NCBI GenBank assembly: GCA_964030475.1
Contig: CAXIPT010000005.1
Location: 3,252,097-3,316,096, forward strand
Direction: 5' to 3'
Source of the DNA: Tethya wilhelma
Lineage: Eukaryota; Porifera; Demospongiae; Tethyida; Tethyidae
Length of the DNA stretch: 64,000 nt
Below are positions 32,977-43,600 of this stretch, one piece after another. The translations under genes were made by a program, and so were the position numbers. Each line of letters starts with the position of its first letter. Positions within the stretch are counted from its first letter, which is position 1. The notes beneath the pieces were generated by a model that was given only the letters and a program-made list of their open reading frames with translations, was not told the origin of the DNA and ran no database searches.

Positions 32977-35900
32977 GAGACAAAACGACTACCGTAACCC
33001 TAGGTGCACATGCGCACCAAGGGTTAATTATGTTCAAATGTAGAAGTATTCTGTTTACTTTGTTGATCACTTTTCTAGCTAAACAGGCATATGACCAACA
33101 GAACTGGCTGGAATCTGCTGATCATTTTGAAAAAGCTTTAGTTCTGTATCGTGATGCTCTTCAAGACTGCTACTTGATGTGTGAAGATGTAATTCAGGTC
33201 AACTTGACTGACCCCAACATGGACCCACAAAAAATGGCGCTGTACACTGAAATTAATATCAATGCTGACAGCATGGAGTTCAATGAACTACTGTCTTCCA
33301 TAGTAAAGGAGGTATGTTAAAGCTGTATCAATTATAGTAGGTGGGCCAAAGTTTGAGACATTACATTTCAAAAATGTTTTGATCTTTGACCCTGCATCTG
33401 AATGGGGGTTAGGAGTTAACATTTGAATGATCTTACAAGTTACATATTTTGCTGTGCTGTGGTTGCTGAGATTTTGAGGCTAAGAAGTGCTATATATTGC
33501 TCAATGCTACTGTCAATTAGCAAGACAGACAAGGGTTAGCTTGGTTTCTACTTAAGCATAGATGTATTGGCGTTTGTAGATTGTAGGTTTTTTTAGTATG
33601 GCTAGCTACTCGGCTGATGGCCATGAGACTGAGGTTAACCAGCTAGATATTACCAGCTATCTGTCGACCAACAGCTGAGCATTCCAGTACATGCATGTAT
33701 GCTCATGGTCTGTGGCTTGTGCTGCTTCATCATAGAGTTATTTGGCGTATAATTTGGGCCTGGGTAGATTCTTGATACACTCATGGCTATCAATATGATA
33801 CACTCTCACACATTGTCAAGTGCACTAGGTAGTTATGTATGGTAAGGTTAGAACACCATAAGCCCCTTCATTTTCCCAGTATTTGATGTTCACTTGAGCT
33901 CTCTAATGACTTAACACTTCAACAATGATTGTCACGAATTCGTGACAATCAATATTCATAGCTACCACTTGTGATACCGTATAGCTCCAAATTTTCGTGG
34001 TACAATATTTTCGTGAATTTCGTGATTTGACCGTATATCACGAAAATTTTCTCCACGAAAATTTAGAAAACAGTATATTGGCAATATAATTTCAGAGATC
34101 GTGATTCACGAAAATTAGCTCAAAATGGCAAAGACAGACTTTTCACGAACTTTTTGAACCACGAAAATTTGGAGCTATACGGTAAATGATTGTCAGTTTC
34201 CATGACACCTGCATATATACTAGTATAAAGCTTAGTATCTTGGGTCTTTTTTTTGTCAGCTATAGCTAAACAGATTTTTAAAAGTGATGCTATGGATATA
34301 TGGTTTGGTTTGGTGCACCAGCATAGTTGATAATAGAGCTTCTGCTCAGTAGGACAATGGAGAAAAAGTACTAAACCCGTGGTTGCAGCCATGTCAGGTT
34401 TATGAATTAGACCTAGCAATATCTCCAATTAACAATGTCCATGAGTGCACAGTTTGAGAATGACCACAAATGTTTTGACAATGACTATATACAAGTAAAA
34501 AAAAACATTGGAAATGTAATGAGACACAGGAATGGCTAAATCGTAAAAAGAACGCAAACAAGATGGAATGGCTGGTTAAAGTGTGCAGAATTCTTCCTGT
34601 ATGGGCTGCATTTAACAATCTCCTTATTGAGTCTCTCATTTTGCCCACAGGAAGAATTTCTTACACACTTTAACCAGCCATTCCATCTTGTTTGCATTCT
34701 TTTTACGATTTAGCCATTCCTGTGTCTCATTACATTTCCAATGTTTTTTTTACTTGTTTGTTCTCATTTTTCCATAATTCTACAAATTATATTTGAGTTG
34801 GTGTGTGTAGCTAGCTACTGAGCTAGTAGTCTGGCAAGCCAGACTCACTGAGCCAGTGGCGGGCTGCTGAGCTGGTACTTGAACAACGGTCACAAGTTGT
34901 GTAGCCTGAGTGAAACACACATCTCAGTTATTTGGAGGCAGGAGCTGTATCATAAGATTTACTTGTCTTTCTATATGTTATGATAATCAAAGTCCTGATT
35001 CATCTCTTAAGAAGAGCAACCAGGTATCACAAAATAGTTCCAGGCAACTTCAGTGCATTTAATTCTAAATAACGCACACTTTTGTGTGTGGAAAGGGACG
35101 TCAATTCGAATTTTCTAGAAGTAATGAATTATGCATGAGTGTAGAAATTAATGGCGGCCATATGGAGGAGGCGCTTTTCGCCTTGTATCTAACTACTCAA
35201 TGAGAGGCGCTAAAAACCGATGGCAAAAGCGAGTGTACCGGAAGAAACCAAGTTCGTTCGTTCAAGAATCAGCTTCTAAAAGTGAATAGTCTCTGAGAAA
35301 AGTTGAGCCAAGATAGAAAAAGAAGAAGAAGAACAAGATGGAGAAAATTGGAGGTTTGGCATATTTGTACCTTAGCAATCGTTTTAGGCCATATTTTTGG
35401 GCTCATTAGAAAGAGAATAAGCTAAATAGTAGCTTAAGAAACCTTTTAGTGCTAAGCGCTCAGTTTTTGTAGAGTTATTCGCGTGAATNTTATTTGCGTG
35501 CATATTTGTATTGCGCTAATGGGCCATCCGTGCCATTCCTGTGTACCCAGTACTACCGTACTGGGAATAGACATATAAAGAAGCTTATCAATAGCTTCTA
35601 TATGTAATTTCAAGTTGTTTTAGCAGATACTATGCCAGTTGTCCATTTATTTCTAAATAACATCCATATAGATTTTAATAGCCTTGTAGGTTGCGATCTN
35701 CTTTAGAAGCCTTTTAGTGCTAGGCGCTCAGTTTTTGCAGAGTTATTCGCGTGAATATTTGTATTGCGCTAATGGGCCATCCGTGCCATTCCTGTGTACC
35801 CAGTACTACCGTACTGGGAATAAGTGCACAGTTTGAGAGCAGAGGAGGTACGAAAGGGTCACGTGATCCATCTATTTTGCTGACTCAGCTTTGAGCATCC

Positions 35901-38285
35901 AGTATGCAAGCAGTACTTTATCTTAGGCTCTCTAGTTTTCAGGGTTGCCCACGACTTCCCTGGGCAAATTTGGTACCAAACGATTGAGAAAAGTTGAAGA
36001 AAGAATCTGGGTCCCCCTGCCCGTTGATTCAAGCAACTCTCTTTGTGGTAAATGGCGATGAAATTTTTGGTCAGAAGGATGCAGACTTGCTGAAGTGCTT
36101 AAGTGGCAGCCAAACTGATTTTTTGGCCTCTACCTAAGCTGGAAAAGCTCAGATCTCTGCAAAGATGTTCAAAAAGCTTGCAATATCTAGTCGCTAAAGT
36201 CATACGCGCTCAATGGAATGTAATTAAATCACGTGAATTTCACTGAAAGTCAGGTGGAATATTGATGCTTTCGTACCTCCTCTGGTTTGAGAGTGACAAT
36301 GAGTATGTATTTGAGAATGACCATGGGCATTTTGAGAATAACCATTGGTATGAATATGCATGTTTTACAATTTTGTCCGATTTGAGATTCCACAGAAGAA
36401 GAAGAAGTAGTCTTGTCCCCAGGCTCCCCTTTGACCTTTCATTCAAGGAAAGGAGAAGGGGAGCCTGGTATCTGATATCACATGCATGACATCAACCGTT
36501 GCTAAAGAGCAAATGCGTGGCTACAAAATCTAAAAGAAAAGTAGTTGCTAGTAGTTTATCTTCTACAAGTAGTTTTAAAAATTATAGATCGTAACTAACT
36601 AATGCTCTAGACTTGCCAAAATCAGATGAAAAGACTGGCTAAGCTGCTCATAGAAGCATTTCAAGTTGCCATGATGTCAGCCGGGGTAGTTCTGTACAGT
36701 TTGACTCTCAAAGGGAAGCTTGGTAACAAAGCTAAAGAAGAAGAGTGGAAGGTGGGCATGTTTTAGTTTGGTACTATGGTAGTTGTTTTAGGCCTTTTTG
36801 GCATATGTTAGATTGAGAATTAGCTAAATAACTTAGCTTTAGAGTCCTTTTAGTACCATTTGCGGTATTGGGCCATCATTGCCATTCCTATGTACTGTGA
36901 ATGAACCTTCCTTATGAATTCATGAGCAAATAAAATATTTCATCAGAAGTTTTACTTTTAAAAAAAGCTAGCACCAGTTGGTTCCTAGAAAGGCTAATTC
37001 TACTGCTGATTAGGTTTTGGTTTGTAGAAAGGCTAAATTCTACTGCTGATAAGGTTTCTGTCATGGACTGTCCTAAAACCTATTATTTATATCATGCATA
37101 CATATCATTCTTTTGTAGGTTCTTCAATGCCGTGTCAGCTGCCATGACAAGATTGCCATTATGGAAGGTTCACAGATTGAAAAATACCTAAGTGTTCATT
37201 TCCATTACCTTCAATACTGCTACTACAAATGTACGTAGGTTAATATACATGCATGTTTTTCTATTTTGCATGTGCAACATCATTGATATGCCATTTGTTC
37301 TTTGTGTATTTGAGTTGGGAATGCTAGCATTATTAAAAAAAAAATAATTAGGTTGTGCATTTGTGGTTTGAGGCATCCACACAATTTACTGCTTGCTGGA
37401 TTTTTTTATGGCCACTGCATTCATGCATACATAGATCTTGGCAATTTATATTAGTGGCCTATCTAGAGTCTTAGTACTGTCACTTTTATTCTCAGCTGTT
37501 GTAGATTCTGCTCTCTTTATCCAGTAGTATCGATATCAATCCATGCACCCAGCATTACTGAATTAAGTAGCTAAGTCAGCTGTGAGACTATTCTGCCTGC
37601 CGGTTTTGTATGGCCACTATTATTATAGTTTCATCATTGAAAATCATAATAAGTTTCTAGGCTGTAATGATTTTCGCTCACAAACAAAGTGATACGAGCT
37701 TACCTATGTGTAGGTTATTTGCCATCCACCTGGCTACAATGTGCTTTAGAGTTGCCATGCCCCTCGTACAAAGTCCTTCAGTTGCCTGTGCCAGTCGTTC
37801 GTTCTTGCACAGATGAATTCAAAGAAGCGCTTTATCCAGAGTTTACGTTTTCTGGGCTTTGCAGTCAGTTGGACGATTGCATCATTGTATATATGGACAT
37901 ACAAACCACTCGTTCACCACGCTACTGTGGGGGTTGTTCATGCTCGCCCCAAATAAATCGTGTGCTCGAACATAGCGCACTCTCAAATTCACCAAAATGG
38001 AATTGGTGAAATTGATAGGCCACGCGCTAACTATTTGAGGAAATACCACACTTCATAAACAAGCAAGGAGCATGGCTTGCTTTGTTCGCCAAGCTCCTTG
38101 TATGTAATGGAATATAATACATAATTTGAATAATGTTTCCATTTGCAGTGGGTTTATTGAATAAAGCTGCAAGTTGTGCTGCAACATACTTAGCATTGGA
38201 GCCTTCTGATGAAGTAATGCTACAGAACATTCAATTCTATACAACCGATCACAAAATATCTTCTGATAAATTCATACCCAGAATG
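24514..38285 (+). CDS. Signal peptide + FKBP isomerase + CRTAP/leprecan module fusion
   Basis: Ten exons: 24514-24640, 25803-25941, 26773-26980, 27039-27213, 27717-27910, 27977-28151, 33079-33311, 36611-36751, 37119-37230, 38149-38285. All are GT-AG and in phase, giving 547 residues so far. The 3' end was not found. Residues 1-35: signal peptide (KLLMSLLIAVLAS, cleavage near GLCQD). 43-158: FKBP domain with VIHYHYVG, GHGRIIAGMDRGLMNMC, PPHLGYG and PPNATLVF, most like FKBP9/10. The catalytic-pocket Asp of FKBP12 (in FD) is Gly here (FGRS), and the pocket Trp is Met. 159-547: CRTAP-type repeats, first SYSAENWDQAISMIEEA, second YSYLHFAYYKQNDF, third AYDQQNWLESADHFEKAL, fourth FHYLQYCYYK. The four CxxxC motifs of leprecans are present (CFREC, CIREC, CYLMC, CRVSC). 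The exon 3-exon 4 intron is 58 bp and the CRTAP part has no leader of its own, so this is one polypeptide. Predicted role: ER collagen proline isomerisation and scaffolding. Confidence 0.85.
24953..25355. mobile_element. MITE with TACCGTAGAGTCGGG termini
   Basis: The left end TACCGTAGAGTCGGGTTATT and the right end CCCGACTCTACGGTA are inverse complements. The interior repeats GGCGCA-type words and contains GCGCATGCGC. It sits in intron 1 of the FKBP-CRTAP gene. The TACCGTA start is shared with two other MITEs in the window. Confidence 0.85.
25975..26215. mobile_element. Copy of the TAGTCTGG MITE
   Basis: Contains the family blocks GACCCTTTACACAC, GGGAAAAAGGGTCT and GGCCAGAATTCTGGCCTAG, then CACAAGAATT-type sequence in inverted order relative to 4658-5305. 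It lies in intron 2 of the FKBP-CRTAP gene. The 136-codon ORF that follows (26187-26597) is intronic. Confidence 0.6.
28043..29256 (+). repeat. 607-bp direct tandem duplication beginning inside an exon
   Basis: 28043-28649 and 28650-29256 are nearly identical head-to-tail; I saw one difference, ATCGATAAAG versus ATCGCTAAAG near the 3' end. The unit starts inside exon 6 of the FKBP-CRTAP gene (at QLAIDSLPF) and includes its donor site, intron and the start of a CCCAGTACGG element. The second exon fragment has no in-phase acceptor, so it should not be spliced in. It is either a very recent duplication or an assembly error. Confidence 0.85.
29072..30085 (+). mobile_element. Near full-length CCCAGTACGG non-autonomous element
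   Basis: Begins TTCCCAGTACGGTAATACTGGG and passes through GCGCAATACAAATATTCACG. It ends with a palindromic hairpin (about 29795-30085) whose arms carry CCAAATCATAAAGAAAGC and CATTCCACTTGTTTGC and their inverses. It is about 1 kb with no coding capacity. The 5' 180 bases are duplicated at 28467 by the 607-bp tandem duplication. Confidence 0.75.
31074..32095 (+). mobile_element. Full-length CCCAGTACGG non-autonomous element (reference copy)
   Basis: The cleanest copy of the family. The 5' end is a short palindrome, CCCAGTACGGTAGTATTGGG. The body contains CTGATTCTTGAATG and CGCTTTTGGCATCGG. The 3' 290 bases form a long hairpin with arms at about 31805-31945 and 31985-32095. At least four near-complete copies (here, 29072, 34486 inverted and the degenerate 9870) plus fragments lie in this window, all in introns. 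Confidence 0.8.
32219..32340. mobile_element. Short MITE with GAACATGCCTA ends
   Basis: GAACATGCCTACTAGGGCG at the left and CAATAGGCATGTTC at the right are inverse, with a second internal inverted pair around the GAGGGTTT turn (ACCCGAGGGT). It lies in intron 6 of the FKBP-CRTAP gene. Confidence 0.55.
32933..32974. repeat. (CA)n microsatellite
   Basis: About 20 perfect dinucleotide units, 100 bases before exon 7 of the FKBP-CRTAP gene. Confidence 0.95.
33975..34184. mobile_element. MITE with TACCGTATAGCTCC termini
   Basis: A 210-base element: TACCGTATAGCTCCAAATTT at the left, with the inverse at the right. Internal inverted TTTTCGTG/CACGAAAA copies mirror the design of 20403-20612, which is the same length, but the inner sequence differs. 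Same family, different subtype. Confidence 0.85.
34486..35573 (-). mobile_element. Near full-length CCCAGTACGG element, inverted
   Basis: Reverse-oriented copy. The hairpin half is at 34486-34780, the body carries CAAAAACTGAGCG (complement), and the start palindrome CCCAGTACTACCGTACTGGG is at about 35550-35571. An N at 35489 may mark an ambiguity or small gap. Confidence 0.75.
35705..35822 (-). mobile_element. 5'-end fragment of the CCCAGTACGG element
   Basis: Repeats the last 118 bases of the preceding inverted element almost exactly, after an N at 35700. This may be a real second insertion or a duplicated contig end. Confidence 0.7.
36408..36478. repeat. CCCAGGCTCCCC hairpin
   Basis: GTCCCCAGGCTCCCCTT and its inverse AAGGGGAGCCTGG enclose a short loop. 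Member of the CCTCGTNCCCAGGC hairpin group. It lies in intron 7 of the FKBP-CRTAP gene, 130 bases before exon 8. Confidence 0.65.
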
Positions 38286-38658
38286 GTAAGTTTAACTTCA
38301 ATGCATGCAGTTATGAGGGGGCAGTACTGTAAAAAGCCTAATTAAGGCACATGACTTGTCATACATGAGGTATATACGTACAGTCGAATATCGGAATAAA
38401 GGGAAGGAGGCTTTGGCCTTTATTCAGAAGTTGGCCTCTGGTGGGAGGTTCATCACTATACACTAGGAATTGTGTTGAAGTTTAATGGTATATGCATGTG
38501 CATCACAATAACAGGGAGTAAGAAAATAGTTCAGAGTGATTTGAGTACTCAATAGATACAGAGAGCATCTATGAAGTGTTAATTAGTGGCAAAATTAGGT
38601 GATTTTACTCTCAATATTATGAACATGGGTTGATGATTCTGAAGGCTGCAGCCTTAAT

Positions 38659-38936
38659 CATTCTAAAGGCAGTCTTCATCATGAAGGCACTATACCATTC
38701 TGAAGGCAGTCTTGATCATGAAGGCACTGTACCATTCTGAAGGCAGTCTTGATCATGAAGGCACTATACCATTCTGAAGGCAGTCTTGATCATGAAGGCA
38801 CTATACCATTCTGAAGGCAGTCTTCATCATGAAGGCACTATACCATTCTGAAGGCAGTCTTCATCATGAAGGCACTATACCATTCTAAAGGCAGTCTTCA
38901 TCATGAAGGCACTATACCATTCTAAAGGCAGTCTTT
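38659..38936. repeat. 37-bp minisatellite, about 7.5 copies
   Basis: Direct repeats of a 37-base unit with core GAAGGCACTATACCATTCTG then AAGGCAGTCTTCATCAT. Units differ by a few substitutions (TTGATCAT versus TTCATCAT; TCTGAAGG versus TCTAAAGG). The unit itself contains two half-repeats starting AAGGCA. There are no spacers, so it is not a CRISPR. Confidence 0.95.
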
Positions 38937-39002
38937 AGTAGTAGCTGGCTACTTTAGTGTTTCATTTTTTTAAAAGATGTTATTCTGAGGGTATCATACA
39001 TA

Positions 39003-40015
39003 TGGTAGTACGTATAGTAGGAATGGTCCGACTGTCCCATAGACACAATACAAAATGTTTATGCTCATTAACTTTCAGAGAATGACAGCTAAGCCTTCAG
39101 ACATGGATTAAAGCCTCCCTTGGATAGTTTTCTAAGTGTATACATCAACAAAACTCAGAGAAAATTTCTAGAGCACTCTGGAGAGACCGCTGGCGGGAAG
39201 CCAGAACAGTGCAATTTTATTTTCTTCTTCCTTCCCAACTGACAAACCTGAACGTGATTTCCAGACAAACAAAAGGCATTCAGCCAGCTTTAACTGTACA
39301 GTGCAACTTGACTTCATCCGAACTACGTCCTTTTTTACTCGTTTGGTGCCTAAAAGCTATAATAATATAATTATAACAAACAAAATCTAGGCATTTTCTG
39401 ATATATAATAGTGTACTTGCATGTAGCCATCTTGATGTAGGTAAAGGTTGTCAACAGATCAGGTGGTTTGCATGCATATAATCATAAATGCGCATGCGCA
39501 TCCAGTGGACTTGAAAGCAGTAGCTCATGCTTTTTGTAGAGACTGACCAGTCTCTGATAGCTTATACTCTATATTGCAGTTGAGCACCTTAGTGTTGGAA
39601 AAGTGAACAAACAAGTATATTAAAAATTTCATAAAAATTAGCTGTGTAGGAATGGGCACTGCTGCAAAAAGGAAGGAAACAAGGCTGGGACTTTAAATTT
39701 CGGCACATGACTACTTCATTTTCAGAGTTTTCCAAGCTCATATAGGTTGCCTGTATATCTTCTAATTTATTTATGACTTAATTGGAATTAGAATTTTAAT
39801 CATGATTCTATAATTATTATAATAATATCAATGGGCATGTACATGTAGCATTGTTTGAACCACATCAATATTTATTTTATGTGACTGGATACATGAGGAA
39901 TCGAAAATGAAAATGAAGTAGTCATGTGCCGAAATTTAAAGTCCCAGCCTTGTTTCCTTTCTTTTTGCAGCACCGCCCATTCCTACAATGGTAATTTTTA
40001 TGAAATTTATACCCT
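39003..40015 (+). mobile_element. Diverged palindromic element
   Basis: 39625-39725 and 39905-40010 are inverse complements (arms carry AAACAAGGCTGGGACTTTAA and CGGCACATGACTACTTC). The upstream part (GTAGGAATGGTCCGAC ... CACAATACAAAATG) resembles the CCCAGTACGG family at low identity. This looks like an older subfamily with the same body-plus-hairpin plan. Confidence 0.6.
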
Positions 40016-40269
40016 AACTTAGCTCATAGATTTACTTTATTAATAGCTAGAAGTGTCAACTTAGTCAGGCTCCGCTTTGGTCAGCCAGGCTTGACTACTG
40101 AAAAGTCCAATTTTACTTCTCTATTTATATGATAAGAAAGAAAAATTTAAACAGGTGTGGTTTCCTGCTTGGCTGTTTGCAAAGAATCAATCAGTTGGGA
40201 GCCTGCAGCTTGGCCACTGGTCAGAATTGAGAAGTTCGTAGGATGCACAGAAGTCTAGTTATTGTCGTC

Positions 40270-40560
40270 ATGAGAAGTTGAAAATTGTCATTTTTTAGGT
40301 ATTTTGGGACGACAATANTGCCACGAGGCTAAAATTGACTCCACACATTTGCTGTGCCACCTCAAGAGCTACAAGTAGCCATATCTACATGCCTTGCAAA
40401 GGTGTTAGCAACTGCTAGCTAGTTTTTCTCCATGATTTATCGGCGGTAAAAGTGGCAATGAATGGTAAGTGGAGAGACACAGCAGAATACCGCTAGTGAA
40501 ATACTATGATTTACCACACAATTCTGTGATTTTACCACAGATTTCCGCTCTCATTTCCAC
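40270..40560 (+). repeat. Dispersed repeat, copy 1
   Basis: Shares blocks such as TTGACTCCACACATTTGCTGT, CTTTGCAAGGTGT-like and TTTTTCTCCATGATTTATCG-like with the inverted copy at 43640-43960. Non-coding and interrupted by the N at 40317. Confidence 0.55.
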
Positions 40561-40680
40561 AAGGGAAGTGACAATGAAAACTGAAGTGAATAATGTTTAT
40601 GCACAATACCAGGATTCTTTCAAGGATTGCTGAATAAAACTGGTTTATGTTTCTAATAATAATAATATTATAAAACTTAC

Positions 40681-43600
40681 AGTGGTGGCATTTGCCTCAT
40701 CAGTTTTATCTAAAGGTTCGTCCTCCTTGAGATCCTCTTTATTTAGTCTACTGGAATCTTCTGAATAACCTTCCAAGTCTACATCTGTGAGCTTATCATC
40801 ATTGTGTCCTGCACAAATTCAAATATTGCTTGTTAGTAATATTTTTAGTGATCTACCTTCATAAATATATTAATCTGTGTCAGCAAACATAGCATGCCCT
40901 CGAATTTACCACACAAAAAAAGGAAATGGTGAAATGAATAGGACGAACTAACTCCATCTGGTTTGAGAATACTGCCGGAAGTGAAATAATGCAATACTTT
41001 TCCTATGGGACAAATAGCTAACTTTGACTGGTAAGATGTAAGAAGCTGAAAATGCTATAAAAACCGGGGAGAATGAGTGCTTTCCAATAGTGTTTGAAAT
41101 TTTGAATAATAAGAACTTAAGTTATTCTACTGGCATTCTCAGACCAGATGGACTTATTCAAGAAAAATACAGTATGCTATCAGTACCCACAAAAGTTTGT
41201 AAAGATAACACATTCTAAACTATAATGTTTGTGATTGTCACTAATTTTCTACTGTGCCTTGTTTAGGATTAAAAGAAGATTAAGACTGAACACTAAACTG
41301 AATATGCTGATTAAATGTATCATAGACAATCTTTGGAGGCTACAGGCTGTTGCTAAAGTGCTGCTAATGTCACTGGAGCCTCCTTCCACACTCCTCCTTA
41401 GCAAATACTTCCCTTGATAATACATGTCAGTAAGTGAGAGTCTGGTATCACTAAAGTTCTAGGTTGGGCACCATGAGCATTTTGTTACATACCTGGTCCA
41501 GTACATGTGGCTTCCGCAGCTGATGCACCATCTTTGCTTGGTATAGATGACTGGGAGCTTGTCACACTACTGCTACCAGGTGGAGGTGGGCGTGGTGGAG
41601 GGGGACGAGAGGGGGGAGGGCCAGCCGAGGAAGATGACTTTGCTTTGGAGCTTGTATCTTTATCACTAGCACTGCGGCGACTTTTTCTATTTTTCCACCT
41701 CCTAAAGAAATTAATACACTCATATGGTCATTATTCTCAATTACCATATAGCCGGTTATTTTGGCAGGAATTAAGTTTGGCGAAAGGGTGCTCAATCGAT
41801 ATTGGCAAACTTTAATTTTGGCGAATGAAACATAGAAAGCGCATCACATCATATGGCGAAATTAGTATAGTAGTAGCTACGTGTATATGCACTCTTTTTA
41901 TTTTTCTTTTACTAAAGTAGATTTGACAAAGCTTTTCAAGTCATGAAGCCAAGCAACAATCAAACTAACTGTGCTGAAAGCCTTCTTACATAAATAGTGA
42001 AGCTTCTGGCAGTGTAAAAAATATGGGAGGGGCTAATGCACTACAATTGCAGCACAACTAAAGCTTTTAAAGAAGTAAGTATAAAAGTAGGCTGACAAAG
42101 AAATTAGCAGCAGCATGGTCGACACAGTAAGAAAAAAAACTTCAAGCACGGTGATTGACAGCCTTACTAGGCTAAGTTGACTGTGAAAACTCTCTGTTGT
42201 GTACTACACCATTTTCTTGCTCTGTTTTCTAGTTTAGAGCCTCGTAGCTACTTTCAGTCCAAGTTTTGACATGCAATTTGAAACGCTTGCTGCTACATTG
42301 AAATTGTGTTTGTATTAATTAGAGCACATGGACGGAATGATTTTTTAGAAGCATTTGCACAGGTGTTTTGCAAAACGGGACAGGAACTTTATTCTGAGGA
42401 GTATTGTGGCTGTATGGTGTTTTCAATCAGTGCCATAGCCTATGGCCGTTACACTGAAGTTGGCCACTTGTGGGAGGAGCTGTTATGAGAGGTTCCACTG
42501 TAACCATTGATTTGATGTACCCTTATCAATGGACTATATACCTTAATTAATACAGACACTGACCATACTTACTTAACCAAGGAGGGTGATGCTGGGACAT
42601 CAGGATCAGGTAGATAGTATCCCTTTGCCTTAAGTATCTTGCTACGGTTATTTCTACGCATAGTCAGAACTTCAGGTGATGGTAAAGTACCACTATACGC
42701 CTATATGAATGTAATTGCATAAGAATTTGTGTAGCTTTTTCTGTTAGAACATACATGTACATACAGTATCTCAGCGGTTAACAAAGAATATAATATCACT
42801 AGCCTCACAACTCTGCACAAGTTTGGCCCAAACTTAAGTACTGAAAGAGCGGAACTCGAGAATGAAATATGGCCATGCAGTGTATCTCAGTTACATAATT
42901 AACAGCCCCAAGTAGTTTCAGAATTTCCAGAGAGAGCTCAGATCTTGAGATAAGTGTTTTGCCAATGAGTACTATAACCCTCGGGTCTGCACTCCGTGAC
43001 TTGGGTTAATAATTAATCCAATACAGTCTCACTGGTTATTCACACTCATTTTTTTCCTTTTTAACCTCAGAAATGTAGGTTGGAACTGAGAAGGGTTGGG
43101 GGCTGTAGCTCAGTGCTAGAGTATTTTTTTTTTTTTGTAGTGCAATTAACGGTGTGTATGCATCAAGTACATTCCCTTTGTGCCCATCAAGTACATTCCC
43201 TTTGTGCCCAAGTACATTCCCTTTGTGCCAAACATAATCTACACATGTATACTGAAGCCTATTTTGAGAAAAAGGATATAGTTACAGGCAGAGAGAGAGA
43301 GTCTGAAATAAAACTTAGCAGCATAGTACATGTATCTTATAGATAGTGTATCTAGAGCATGTACCTGTTTACAAGCTAACATCACTCCCAGGGGCAGTAT
43401 GGGGTCAACGATTCCAGTTAATCTAGAAGGAGATCCTGAACTCTTGCAATTAAGAGAAGGGTACACCGAGAGGATGGCATTTGGCAGTCGCAGACCAAGC
43501 TGTTTGAGCTTCATAGCCACTGATATAGCAAAGTTACCACCAGCTGAATCTCCTGCAAATACTATATACTCCCCAGTAGTACCTGCAAGTGGACAAGCGT

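Larger units (their letters stand above)
38286..40680. other. Convergent 3' region with N at 40317; both gene ends missing
   Basis: The FKBP-CRTAP gene (from the left) and LIPE (from the right) both stop here without a recognisable last exon. The CRTAP C-terminal exon and the LIPE exons carrying the catalytic Asp and His should lie here. The N at 40317 may stand for a gap that hides them. The interior holds a minisatellite, a diverged CCCAGTACGG element and a dispersed repeat. A possible short terminal exon at 39579 (LSTLVLEK then stop) was considered but is too weak to call. Confidence 0.6.

Noticed and set aside
38659..38936. CRISPR-like regular repeats
   Set aside because: Units abut with no unique spacers, and the genome is eukaryotic; it is a minisatellite.
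39579..39605. Possible last exon of the fusion gene (LSTLVLEK, stop)
   Set aside because: It has an acceptor-like start and the right phase, but is too short and lacks any CRTAP similarity or ER-retention signal.
41507..41815. Gly-rich plus-strand ORF
   Set aside because: Antisense of the proline-rich LIPE exon at 41701-41493.
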